64,000 nucleotides of DNA from Sphingobacterium corticibacterium (GTDB lineage: Bacteria; Bacteroidota; Bacteroidia; Sphingobacteriales; Sphingobacteriaceae), in NCBI RefSeq assembly GCF_004208525.1, contig NZ_SGIT01000002.1, forward strand, positions 1,116,001 through 1,180,000. The letters are read 5' to 3'. Each line of letters starts with the position of its first letter. The stretch's first letter is position 1. The translations under genes and the position numbers were made by a program. Shown piece after piece: positions 17,949 through 26,484 of the stretch. Below the pieces are notes generated by a model. It saw only the letters and a program-made list of their open reading frames with translations. It did no database searches and was not told the origin of the DNA.

Positions 17949-19085
17949 ATGAAATTTTTCGGCAAAATGCAAAAATCTATCTACCTCTTCACGGTCTTGA
18001 TTTTCGTGAGTTTTTTTGGACAAGCCCAAGAAAAGCTACCAGACTGGGCTTTAGGTCCGTTCGTGCGGCCGGCGGGAGCCAACCCCATCATATCTCCCGA
18101 TCCCAACACCACTTTCTTTGATCCGATGAGCAAGCAAGAAATCGCCTGGGAGGCGGGTGACATTTTCAATCCCGCGGCTGTCGTAAAGGATAATCGCATA
18201 TACGTCCTTTATCGTGGGGAAGACAAATCCGGTATGGGTATCGGCAAACGCACCTCCCGTATCGGGATTGCCGAAAGTAAAGATGGCATTCGCATGAAGC
18301 GGGAGAAGAAACCTGTATTTTATCCTGACGAAGACGAGCAGAAAGAGAATGAATGGCCGGGCGGTTGTGAAGACCCCCGTGTCGCTGTTACGGCAGACGG
18401 CCTATATGTTATGCTGTACACCCAGTGGAATCGGAAGGTGGCACGTCTAGCCGTAGCTACCTCCCGAGACTTAAAAACCTGGACCAAGCATGGCCCCGCT
18501 TTCCAAACAGCGCATAACGGCAAGTTTAAAGATCTATTCTGCAAGTCGGGGTCTGTTGTTACGAAATTAGAAAACGGCAAACAGGTCATTACGAAAGTCA
18601 ACGGAAAGTATATGATGTACTGGGGCGAGCGCTATATGAATATTGCCACATCGGACGACCTGATCAATTGGATACCTACCTTAAATGATAAAGGCGACCT
18701 GGATCTCGTTGTCACACCGCGCAGCGGACATTTTGATAGCGATTTGACAGAATGTGGCCCTCCGGCTCTTCTAACCGAACATGGTATTTTAGTGTTGTAC
18801 AACGGTAAAAACAAAGGTGATGCCGGTAGAGATACAAACTATACGGCCAACACATATGCCGCCGGGCAGGTACTCTTTGACCTCAACAATCCTTCGAAGG
18901 TTATTGGTCGATTGGACAAACCTTTCTTTGTGCCCACCGAGCCCTTTGAAAAAAGTGGACAATACCCGGACGGCACGGTGTTTATCCAAGGTCTTGCCTA
19001 TTTTAAGAATAAATGGTTTCTATACTACGGTTGTGCCGATAGCCAGGTAGGCGTTGCTATATATGACCCAAATGTCACTTTTTAA
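17949..19085 (+). CDS. GH130 family glycosidase/phosphorylase
   Basis: Five-bladed propeller enzyme of family GH130, 378 residues with signal peptide (cleavage near FFGQAQ). The family includes mannoside phosphorylases and hydrolytic beta-mannosidases. Landmarks: AGDIFNPAAVVKDNRIYVLY (residues 70-88) and the GH130 signature GGCEDPRV (138-145). Export to the periplasm favours a hydrolase over a phosphorylase, which is an inference. A beta-mannoside-type activity is unexpected next to three GH105 genes, so either the glycan contains such a unit or the enzyme belongs to a subgroup with another specificity. It lies in the rightward operon, 34 bp after the first GH105. Confidence 0.85.
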   Translation: MKFFGKMQKSIYLFTVLIFVSFFGQAQEKLPDWALGPFVRPAGANPIISPDPNTTFFDPMSKQEIAWEAGDIFNPAAVVKDNRIYVLYRGEDKSGMGIGKRTSRIGIAESKDGIRMKREKKPVFYPDEDEQKENEWPGGCEDPRVAVTADGLYVMLYTQWNRKVARLAVATSRDLKTWTKHGPAFQTAHNGKFKDLFCKSGSVVTKLENGKQVITKVNGKYMMYWGERYMNIATSDDLINWIPTLNDKGDLDLVVTPRSGHFDSDLTECGPPALLTEHGILVLYNGKNKGDAGRDTNYTANTYAAGQVLFDLNNPSKVIGRLDKPFFVPTEPFEKSGQYPDGTVFIQGLAYFKNKWFLYYGCADSQVGVAIYDPNVTF

Positions 19086-19134
19086 TCGTGCTGAAAAAAT
19101 TTTATTTTAAACATTTTAGTTCATTAAAAAAGCT

Positions 19135-20619
19135 ATGCATAGTAAAAGATATATCACAAAAATTATAGTGCTGTTTCTAACAGTGGCTTGCTTCGCTTCC
19201 GCTTGTAAAGGGACTGAACCAGTGGTTCCCGATGAAAACAAACCAGACGAAAAAGAACCCGACAAGGAAGAACCCGCCTTTGTTTCTCCGGTGACTGACT
19301 TTAAGGCCGAGAAAACCGAAAAAGCAAATGAGCTAATTATTACATGGACGTATCCCAAAGAGGCTATCTCAACAGAGATCACTTGGGTATTGGAGGGAAC
19401 GAAGCCATCCGATGTCGACAAAAAGAATATCATGAGACCCTCGGATAACAAAGGGGCTTTTCGGATGCACGTACTTCAGCACGGCAAGTATATCATCTCC
19501 GCTGTCGCCATTGACAGTGATGGAAATCATTCGGAAACGGTGACAACCGATGGTGTCCCAACGCATGAAAACGAAGTTTTATTGGTTTTCCCTGAGGGTG
19601 CCGATGCCTTGTCAGTCGGTACAAGACTGGCGCGAAGATTCATAAAAACGATCAGTTCCTCCCCTCATAACACTCGGACCAACTACCCTTATGTATGTAC
19701 CTACCTTGGAGCGTTTCAATTTGCACAAGCCATCGGCGACGATCAAATGTACAATGAGCTGCTGACAAGGTACGATAATTCGTTTTTTTCCGCAGGTGCA
19801 CCAACGCTTCCCAGCCCAAACCACGTAGACAACAATATATTCGGATCCGTTCCATTGGAAATTTATAAAAAAGTAAAGGACAGAAAATACTTTAATTTGG
19901 GGATGGACTATGCCGATAAGCAATGGGAACTGCCTGCTAACCCAACCCAGGCACAACAAAACTGGCACAATCAAGGGTACTCCTGGCAAACCCGTATCTG
20001 GATTGACGACATGTTCATGATCACCGCCATACAGGCACAGGCATACCAAACTACAGACGACAGAAAATATATAGACAGGGCTGCCAAAGAAATGGTGATG
20101 TATCTGGATGAGATCCAACGCCCCAACGGACTATTTTACCATGCTCCAGATGCCCCTTTTTACTGGAGTCGCGGCAATGGCTGGATGGCCGTGGGTATGG
20201 CCAATCTCCTAAGTATACTTCCGGAAGACAATCCCAACAGAAAAGAAATAGAAACTGCCTACAAACTAATGATGTCTACATTGCTGCAATACCAAGCAGA
20301 AGACGGCATGTGGCGTCAACTGATTGACAAAAGTGAATTGTGGAAAGAAACATCCGGTACAGCGATGTTTACATACGCAATGATCGTGGGTGTCAAAAAA
20401 GGGTGGCTGGACAAAGTAACGTATGGCACGGCCGCACGTAAAGCATGGCTTTCCCTTTTAACCTATATAAACAATGATGACAACATGACGGAAGTCTGCG
20501 AAGGCACGAATAAAAACAGCAGTTACCAGTTTTACGTAGACCGTAAACGCAATATCGGCGACCTGCACGGACAAGCACCTATGCTATGGTGTGCGACAGC
20601 ATTATACAACGATATGTAA
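19135..20619 (+). CDS. GH105 hydrolase with N-terminal Fn3-like domain, lipoprotein
   Basis: 494 residues. Lipoprotein signal (ACFASACKGTEP), then a charged Pro/Asp/Glu/Lys linker (about residues 27-45), then a fibronectin III/DUF4959-like module at about 46-140 (VTDFKAEKTEKANELIITWT). The GH105 domain is C-terminal (about 150-494) with HVDNNIFGSVPLEIYKK, WIDDMFM, LFYHAPDAPFYWSRGNGWMA and GDLHGQAPMLWCATALY. Lipidation and the long acidic spacer suggest surface display, in contrast to the two 368-residue paralogues that carry plain signal peptides. So one GH105 may act at the surface and two in the periplasm; this is inference from the signals. Confidence 0.92.
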   Translation: MHSKRYITKIIVLFLTVACFASACKGTEPVVPDENKPDEKEPDKEEPAFVSPVTDFKAEKTEKANELIITWTYPKEAISTEITWVLEGTKPSDVDKKNIMRPSDNKGAFRMHVLQHGKYIISAVAIDSDGNHSETVTTDGVPTHENEVLLVFPEGADALSVGTRLARRFIKTISSSPHNTRTNYPYVCTYLGAFQFAQAIGDDQMYNELLTRYDNSFFSAGAPTLPSPNHVDNNIFGSVPLEIYKKVKDRKYFNLGMDYADKQWELPANPTQAQQNWHNQGYSWQTRIWIDDMFMITAIQAQAYQTTDDRKYIDRAAKEMVMYLDEIQRPNGLFYHAPDAPFYWSRGNGWMAVGMANLLSILPEDNPNRKEIETAYKLMMSTLLQYQAEDGMWRQLIDKSELWKETSGTAMFTYAMIVGVKKGWLDKVTYGTAARKAWLSLLTYINNDDNMTEVCEGTNKNSSYQFYVDRKRNIGDLHGQAPMLWCATALYNDM

Positions 20620-20657
20620 GCATATAATATATTAATTAACCACATAATACTAAAAAA

Positions 20658-21803
20658 ATGAAAAATTTCAAACCAGTTCTCTGCTGGATGAGCATCGCTC
20701 TCTGTATGATGTTATTTGTAAACTGTAAAGACGAGAACGTCGAACCTACATCCATTCGCGTACAAAGTGTAACAATAAGCGAATCACTGAAACAAGGCGT
20801 AACCTTACAAGTCGGAAGCGACGCGATAAATATCGCGGACCAAGTCACTATTCTTCCCGAAAATGCCGCCAACAAAAGGATAATATTTTCTTCCAGCAAC
20901 AAAAAAATAGCTACAGTCGACGAAGAAGGTTTAGTGACTGTTCATAATGCAGGAACAGCCATCATCACGGTGATCGTGGACGGGCAAACGGATCAATTCA
21001 CCATCACAGCCGATCCCAAACCACCTGTCCTTACTAACGAGATTGCTATCAGCGATCCGGAGGTGGAGTTACAGGAAGGAACTACGGTGGATATTGCTGA
21101 CCGAATAACGGTTTTACCAGTAGACGCTGCCAACAAAGTTGTCACGTTCAGTTCCGCTGACCCAAATATTGCTACTGTCAATCAAGGTGGTGTGATAACG
21201 GCTGTCAGTCAGGGAACAACGACGATCACTATCTCCTCCGTACAAGTACCTGAAATAACGAACACGATCAATGTCACCGTAACGGAAGCAGATCACATAG
21301 GAGACTACGACCGTGCGGGGTGGGTTGTATCCGCATCGCAAGATCCACTTCCAAACACACCGGAAGACAACAAAGTTGGAAATGCTATCGACGGAGATAT
21401 AAACAGTCGGTTTATATTAGTAAGACCAAGCAAAACCAATCAATTCGGAGTAACTGTTCCTTCCAAGGAAAATGGTGGTTCTATTTCTTTCACTATAGAC
21501 ATGCAAAAACAGCAAAAAGTGAGTTATTTCAGGTTAAGACATGTGCCGGGTCTTAATCAACTCCGTTATTACATGATCGAAACCATATCGGGAAGTAACG
21601 ATGGCGAGAATTGGACGGTTATAGCTTCGGACGTAGAAGTGACCGATGCACCGGACGGTTCAATTGTTGAATCTCCGAATATCGCGATTCCATCTTCGAA
21701 TTACAGATACATCCGCTTCTGGTGCCAGAAAGACGAGTGTTGGAAATCTATGAGTCAAGGTGCAACTGCACAGCTTACAGAAATCTATCTAGGCAATCAA
21801 TAG
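20658..21803 (+). CDS. Big_2 x2 + F5/8 type C lipoprotein, probable surface glycan-binding protein
   Basis: 381 residues with no recognisable catalytic domain. Lipoprotein signal MKNFKPVLCWMSIALCMMLF ending at VNCKDEN. Two bacterial Ig-like (Big_2) modules, about residues 35-118 and 123-213; each has the pattern ITxLPxxAANKxxxFSSxxxxIATV followed by GTxxITI. The last 160 residues resemble an F5/8 type C/CBM32-like beta-sandwich (YDRAGWVVSASQDPLP, KVGNAIDGDINSRF, YYMIETISGSNDGENWTVIA). Lipidation, Ig spacers and a terminal carbohydrate-binding fold within a SusCD operon fit a surface glycan-binding protein. This is inferred from architecture. Confidence 0.82.
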   Translation: MKNFKPVLCWMSIALCMMLFVNCKDENVEPTSIRVQSVTISESLKQGVTLQVGSDAINIADQVTILPENAANKRIIFSSSNKKIATVDEEGLVTVHNAGTAIITVIVDGQTDQFTITADPKPPVLTNEIAISDPEVELQEGTTVDIADRITVLPVDAANKVVTFSSADPNIATVNQGGVITAVSQGTTTITISSVQVPEITNTINVTVTEADHIGDYDRAGWVVSASQDPLPNTPEDNKVGNAIDGDINSRFILVRPSKTNQFGVTVPSKENGGSISFTIDMQKQQKVSYFRLRHVPGLNQLRYYMIETISGSNDGENWTVIASDVEVTDAPDGSIVESPNIAIPSSNYRYIRFWCQKDECWKSMSQGATAQLTEIYLGNQ

Positions 21804-21839
21804 ACATACTTAAAAAAAATCAAATAAAAATTAAATATA

Positions 21840-22946
21840 ATGTCAAAAAAAGTAATCCTATTCGTATTCATGCTAAGCTGTTTTCAGCTTAGCTTCTCAC
21901 AGAAAAACCTGTTAACAAACTTCCCCAAAGGCTACGAACCCGAAAAAGTCGGTAAACTCATTGCGTACCGCTTCGTGTATATGAACAATGCGTTGCACGC
22001 TGGAAAATGGATTGGCTATCCACAAACGTTTTACTGGAAAAGTGGGCTTAATTTCGCAGAGTTAACGAAGGACGAGCTACTGACAACCTATTTAAAAAAC
22101 CGCTTTGAACTCCTGTTCGATAAGGACAAGGCATTGCTCCCGATTAAGAACCATGTGGATCTGAACATGTTCGGTAGTTTACCCTTGACGCTATATCGTA
22201 TCACGGAAGACAAGCGTTACTTCGATCTTGGATTACCCTACGCCGACACGCAATGGGAAGTGCCTGCGGATGCTAAAACCGAAGAGAAGGCTTGGGCTGA
22301 TAAGGGCTTCTCCTGGCAGACACGTCTCTGGATAGATGATATGTACATGATAACCATTGTGCAGAGCGAAGCTTATAAAGTAACCGGCGACCGGAAATAT
22401 ATCGACCGTGCCGCGAAGGAAATGGTGCTGTATCTCGATGAACTGCAACGTCCGAATGGACTATTTTACCATGCGCCCGACGTTCCGTTCTATTGGGGAC
22501 GCGGCAACGGCTGGATGGCCGCTGGTGTGACCGAATTGCTACGCTACTTACCGGAGGACAGCGAATATCGTCCACGTATTTTGGAAGGATACCGCAAGAT
22601 GATGGCCAGCTTAAAACAATATCAACAACCAAATGGTATGTGGAACCAATTAATTGATGAAGCGGATTGTTGGGCAGAAACATCCGGATCAGCTATGTTT
22701 GCGTACGCCTTCATCACCGGCGTGAAACAAGGTTGGTTGGATTCGAAAGAGTATGCACCGGCAGCCCGTAAAGCGTGGATAGCATTAGTAGACTATGTGG
22801 ATGAAAAAGGAAGTGTATCGGAGGTCTGTGTTGGCACCAACAAAAAGAACGACAAGCAATATTATTATGACCGTCCGCGCAGGACAGGCGATTTCCACGG
22901 ACAGTTCCCTTATCTGTGGTGTGTGAATGCTTTGTTGGAGAAGTAA
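21840..22946 (+). CDS. GH105 unsaturated glycuronyl hydrolase (third of three)
   Basis: 368 residues, signal peptide MSKKVILFVFMLSCFQLSFS. Same length and domain layout as the GH105 at 16808, with the catalytic WIDDMYM again at 164-170. Differences lie mainly in the first 100 residues (for example PQTFYWKSGLNFAEL against ASVCSWNGAIDYAL) and at the C-terminus (GDFHGQFPYLWCVNALL), so the substrate subsite facing the N-terminal helices probably differs. Last gene of the rightward PUL 1 operon; a clear terminator hairpin follows 10 bp later. Confidence 0.93.
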   Translation: MSKKVILFVFMLSCFQLSFSQKNLLTNFPKGYEPEKVGKLIAYRFVYMNNALHAGKWIGYPQTFYWKSGLNFAELTKDELLTTYLKNRFELLFDKDKALLPIKNHVDLNMFGSLPLTLYRITEDKRYFDLGLPYADTQWEVPADAKTEEKAWADKGFSWQTRLWIDDMYMITIVQSEAYKVTGDRKYIDRAAKEMVLYLDELQRPNGLFYHAPDVPFYWGRGNGWMAAGVTELLRYLPEDSEYRPRILEGYRKMMASLKQYQQPNGMWNQLIDEADCWAETSGSAMFAYAFITGVKQGWLDSKEYAPAARKAWIALVDYVDEKGSVSEVCVGTNKKNDKQYYYDRPRRTGDFHGQFPYLWCVNALLEK

Positions 22947-22956
22947 TAAAGATGAT

Positions 22957-23000
22957 CTTTGCTTGCTGGACACCGATCTAGCAAGCAAACGATTACTTTT
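22957..23000 (+). terminator. Rho-independent terminator of PUL 1 operon
   Basis: Perfect 10-bp stem TTTGCTTGCT / AGCAAGCAAA (22957-22966 and 22979-22988, loop of 12), then a T run at 22996-23000. It lies 10 bp after the last GH105 gene. Confidence 0.75.
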
Positions 23001-23168
23001 TAGACGCTTCAATTTCACTCCCACACACCAATACACCCTCATTTTTCTTAATTGCTTCTTCAACCTAACAACCAGCGCAGTCGCAAAGTAAATACTATGC
23101 GAAATTTTGTACAGCAAAAAAGGTGCTTCCTTTATCAGAAAACACCTTAAGATTATATATTTATATAG

Positions 23169-23730
23169 CTATTTCAGCTTTTCTATTTCGGCTATGGACA
23201 GCCCCAAAATATCAGAAATCATATCAACATCAAAGCTGCTTTTCAACATCTTTCTAGCAGAATTTTGTTTATCCGCCAATTTCTCAGCCTCGGCTTTAGC
23301 ACGTTCTTCCTTCCTGCCTTTCTCTAATCGTTTCTCTAACCCTTCTCCATGCCTTCCTGTAATCCTCTCTCACGGCCTTCGCATAGTCCTTCCTTAATTG
23401 CAGTGAGACGCACACTTTCCGCATCCCGCTTATTCTTTAGATTTGACTCGTACAATTTCATATCCGTTTCCGTTAAATTTGCTACCTCTCCAATATCAAA
23501 TATAAGATCAAAAACTCGATTATCCAAAAATTTCGGCATTTCATCCAACTCCTCCATATGCCTAAACAAATATGACCACTTATCCATATACCCCTTGATA
23601 TCAGACTGTTTCTTATTAAAATTGGGCAAAACCAATAACTTGTACCCAAGCTTGTCATAAAAAACGTTTTGCTCTGCCGATCACACAAAGCCACGTGGTA
23701 ATAATATTGATCGGATCCTATCATTATCCC
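23169..23730 (-). pseudogene. Decayed Rpn/PD-(D/E)XK transposase-type gene (C-terminal part)
   Basis: C-terminal two thirds of a Rpn-family protein (PD-(D/E)XK nuclease family 'transposase', common in Bacteroidota). The relic reads across three frames: QYYYHVALCDRQSKTFF, then YDKLGYKLLVLPNFNKK, MDKWSYLFRHMEELDEMPKF and KLYESNLKNKRDAES, then LEKRLEKGRKEERAKAEAEK to a stop at 23169-23171. The first frame break is in a run of six T (near 23660-23665) and the second at a G run near 23340; each is repaired by adding one base. The catalytic N-terminal domain is absent; its place is taken, in frame, by the 21-bp repeat array. The EGxxEG tail typical of the family is present. A weak hairpin with a T run on the minus strand (23148-23115) could have been its terminator. 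Confidence 0.7.
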
Positions 23731-24483
23731 GAACGGAAATGCGACGTCGTCGGACGGAAGCGTTACGTCGTCGTGCGCCGACGTCATTTCGTTACCCATC
23801 TTTGCGCTCCTTCCGCCCATCTTTTTCACATCGGCATATTAGAAAGTCATCTCGGCGTATGACGAAACGTTGCCCCTGTCCAAAAAAACGTTAACCCCGT
23901 ATTCCGACAACATATCGACACACGGGAAGATGGTGTCAACATACATCAAGACGATCAAGATGGTCGGAAGCATCACTTTGGCGGACGACAGAATAACTTC
24001 CCTGCATAAGGAGATCAATAGGATCGACATCTTTATCACTTCCTTGGACAGGTTGTTTGTATCCCCGTACAACGACATCGTGTCGTTGCTCGGCATACTG
24101 TTCAAGTCGTACGATGACAGCACGCCGGCGTATGGGAAAACAGTAAAGGGATATTTCACACTGTCTTTGTGCATATACATGTGAATACCTGCACGTGACA
24201 CATCTGTTTTGTACCGGAACAAGGTCGACATGTCAAGTAAATTATTGATTATATCACGTGACTTTCCCCTCCACTGCAAGGACGTCGTCATTCACGCACG
24301 GAACATCTCCGAACAGTCCCGTGCGGTCATCGACCATCACAGAGACATCGTCATTAAGTCAAGCAACAAGTATGTTTTGACACTGTTCAAAACTAAAAAC
24401 TACAATGACTTGTCGATTATGTCACCGTACTCAGACGTTAAGTACATTGCAGACGGGGCTATGTACATGTGCAAAGTAACATC
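23731..24483 (-). repeat. Array of about 36 degenerate 21-bp tandem repeats
   Basis: Read on the minus strand this 753-bp stretch keeps a strict 21-bp (seven-codon) register. The units diverge strongly but share a theme close to (A/G)-D-V-x-S-S-Y: AGVLSSY, NDTMSLY, REVILSS, VDMLSEY, RGNVSSY, NEMTSAH, DDVTLPS, DDVAFPF. The register continues straight through four in-frame stop codons without shifting, so the array was once one open frame or arose by repeat expansion, and has decayed by substitution rather than by indels. It runs in frame into the Rpn relic. No unit is identical to another, and there are no spacers, so this is not CRISPR. Function unknown. Confidence 0.7.
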
Positions 24484-24501
24484 TTTGAAATTATCACAAA
24501 G

Positions 24502-24538
24502 GAAACAGCGTACGGACTTTATTGCCGTACGCTGTTTC
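24502..24538. terminator. Perfect 14-bp stem-loop, possible terminator after PUL 2
   Basis: GAAACAGCGTACGG / CCGTACGCTGTTTC with a 9-base loop (24516-24524). It lies about 280 bp downstream of the PUL 2 operon end (minus) and abuts the repeat array. On the minus strand it is followed by CTTTG only, a weak T tract, so it may be a terminator or an end of the decayed element. Confidence 0.45.
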
Positions 24539-24814
24539 TTATTAAAGGTAAGCTCTATCGTGAAAACACTTAGAATCAAACTATTTCACCACTACCGGAT
24601 GGATAGCCTGACCGAAAATACGAATCACACCCTCCGCTGAGAATTCCATAAGGTCCCTCTGCAATCGTTCCCTGTTTTCTCTCTCAACCGTCTTGCTCGC
24701 GGATACATCCCTTCCATGATTTCGACCGTCGTCACGGTTTCCCACAGGAATAAAACAACGCGATAGCTAAAACAACATATTTGCGAATCATAACCTTGGA
24801 ATATACATGCTACG
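24539..24814. other. Intergenic remnant without recognisable gene
   Basis: Between the hairpin and the PUL 2 GH43 stop codon. On the minus strand a short open frame ends at a TAG at 24581-24583 with GVIRIFGQAIHPVVVK, and an ATG-led fragment MIRKYVVLAIALFYSCGKP in another frame resembles a lipoprotein signal peptide that stops at once. Together they look like debris of a disrupted gene, but I cannot assign a family. Confidence 0.3.
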
Positions 24815-26467
24815 CTAAAAAACCGGCATATCCGTCAGTATAGCAGATGGCGTGCCATTGTCAACTATTGGCCAACCGTCACTATCCCAGTTTACTTTAC
24901 CCAACATCAAATTACGCGATCCTACAACATTGTTTACATTCTCATACGCATGATATAACATCCAGTCTACACCATTCTTATCCGTAATGATACGAGCATT
25001 ATGTCCTGGACCAACAAAGGTTTGGTTCCCTTGTAGTACGATAGGATTGTAAGTTGGTATACTGTTATACCGTGCATTGAAATCTTTCATGTCTACACCG
25101 TTACGATTGACATACGGTCCTGCCAGATTTGTCGAACGCCCCACCACAACTCTATAAGTACTGGTAAGCGCTTCACAGCACGTCCCTGCTGAAGCGAACA
25201 GGTAGTAGTAATTACCTCGTTTGTGTACATAAGCCCCTTCAAAAGAATCGCCTGCCACTTTGGTTTTCGCGCTCATATCTTTGATAGCCATACCGTCCGA
25301 GGTCAGTTCGGTCATATACATACCGAAGAAACTACCCCAAAACAGATAACGTTTACCATTATCCTCGTAAAAGCAAGGATCGATGGAGTTGTGCACCCCG
25401 ATTTCAGAACTTACAAAAAGCTTTCCATTCGTATTACCTGTCGGGTGAACAAAGGGTCCCTGAGGCTGATTAGACACAGCGACACCGATACCGCTATTCG
25501 CACCACCTCCCCATGCAGATAAGGAGTAATACATCACATATTTACCGTCAAAATAATTGATATCCGGTGCCCACATACCTACGTCATTCTGGTTGGCATC
25601 AGCAGTGAAGGCGGGTTTGATTGTAAACACCTCACTCGGCGGGCCGATACTTCTCCAGTTGATCAGATCAGATGATCTGTACCCTCTCACGCGCGTTCCG
25701 GTGACATACACATACATTTCATTTCCCACGCGGATAGCCGTAGGATCGGCATAACTCCCCGCAATAACCGGATTTTTAATAGCGAAAAAATCACCTTGAT
25801 TTAGGTTCACGGTATAACTGCGTGACGATCCATCTTCACCTTCTACCGTATATATTACAGGTTTGCTAAAATCATGCCGTTGCACACCACCTATCTGCTT
25901 TACACCATTTACCTTGACAGCAGACCGGGACTCGGACAACGTGAATACAGGCTGCAAATCCGTTATATTAACATTTTTGGGAATGACGACCGTATTGTAT
26001 ATTTCCCCTGTCTGCTCATCGATCACTACGGAAAACTGTTCCATCACAGGATCTGAAAAGCCAAAAGAACGGAAGGTATTTGCCATGGTCTCTTTCATAA
26101 TCCTAATCACATACGAACGTTCTTTAGAATCGTCAACATAGAGATCACAGACCAGGTCATTGCTCAGATTGATTTGCCCCTTCCCACTCTGCAACTGCAC
26201 ATCATTGATCTTGACCACAGCGTCCGCACGGTTGAGCTTAAACTGCGGCACCAGACTAGAGAGATTGACATAGGAGGGAAATGATTCCCGGCTGCTGACC
26301 GTACTTTTCAGGGTATTGACGCTCAAATCGTGGTTCGTTCCATTTTGATCCACAACAGAGAAACTGATCAACTCTGCCGGAAGGTCATTCAGTACTTTAT
26401 CTTTACATGCCCCCATCAGGAAAACCATCATCAGTAAAGCAAAAATATTGGCTAATAGTTTGTTCAT
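24815..26467 (-). CDS. GH43 family enzyme with two N-terminal DUF5018-like domains, lipoprotein
   Basis: 550 residues from the ATG at 26467 (MNKLLANIFALLMMVFLMGA, lipidated Cys next); the frame reaches 26491 but the inner start gives the proper signal. Two Ig-like modules of about 90 residues each come first (ELISFSVVDQNG..YVIRIMKE and FRSFGFSD..YTVNLNQ), each ending in the Y-x-V pattern of DUF5018-type domains and likely to hold the enzyme away from the membrane. The GH43 propeller follows: base Asp in SYADPTAIRVG, Asp in HNSIDPCFYEDNG, acid Glu in DSFEGAYVHKRGNYYYLF. It closely resembles the GH43 at 8530 in PUL 1. Last gene of the PUL 2 operon, 17 bp after the DUF1735 gene. Confidence 0.9.
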   Translation of the reverse strand: MNKLLANIFALLMMVFLMGACKDKVLNDLPAELISFSVVDQNGTNHDLSVNTLKSTVSSRESFPSYVNLSSLVPQFKLNRADAVVKINDVQLQSGKGQINLSNDLVCDLYVDDSKERSYVIRIMKETMANTFRSFGFSDPVMEQFSVVIDEQTGEIYNTVVIPKNVNITDLQPVFTLSESRSAVKVNGVKQIGGVQRHDFSKPVIYTVEGEDGSSRSYTVNLNQGDFFAIKNPVIAGSYADPTAIRVGNEMYVYVTGTRVRGYRSSDLINWRSIGPPSEVFTIKPAFTADANQNDVGMWAPDINYFDGKYVMYYSLSAWGGGANSGIGVAVSNQPQGPFVHPTGNTNGKLFVSSEIGVHNSIDPCFYEDNGKRYLFWGSFFGMYMTELTSDGMAIKDMSAKTKVAGDSFEGAYVHKRGNYYYLFASAGTCCEALTSTYRVVVGRSTNLAGPYVNRNGVDMKDFNARYNSIPTYNPIVLQGNQTFVGPGHNARIITDKNGVDWMLYHAYENVNNVVGSRNLMLGKVNWDSDGWPIVDNGTPSAILTDMPVF

Positions 26468-26484
26468 AATTTTATATTTTATAT

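Noticed and set aside
23839..24291. Minus-strand open frame of 150 residues, and + strand frames at 23870-24184 and 24209-24640
   Set aside because: All lie within or across the degenerate 21-bp repeat array; their composition is a by-product of the repeat and shows no family match.
23731..24483. CRISPR array
   Set aside because: Repeats are contiguous without spacers, highly divergent and 21 bp long; no cas genes nearby.
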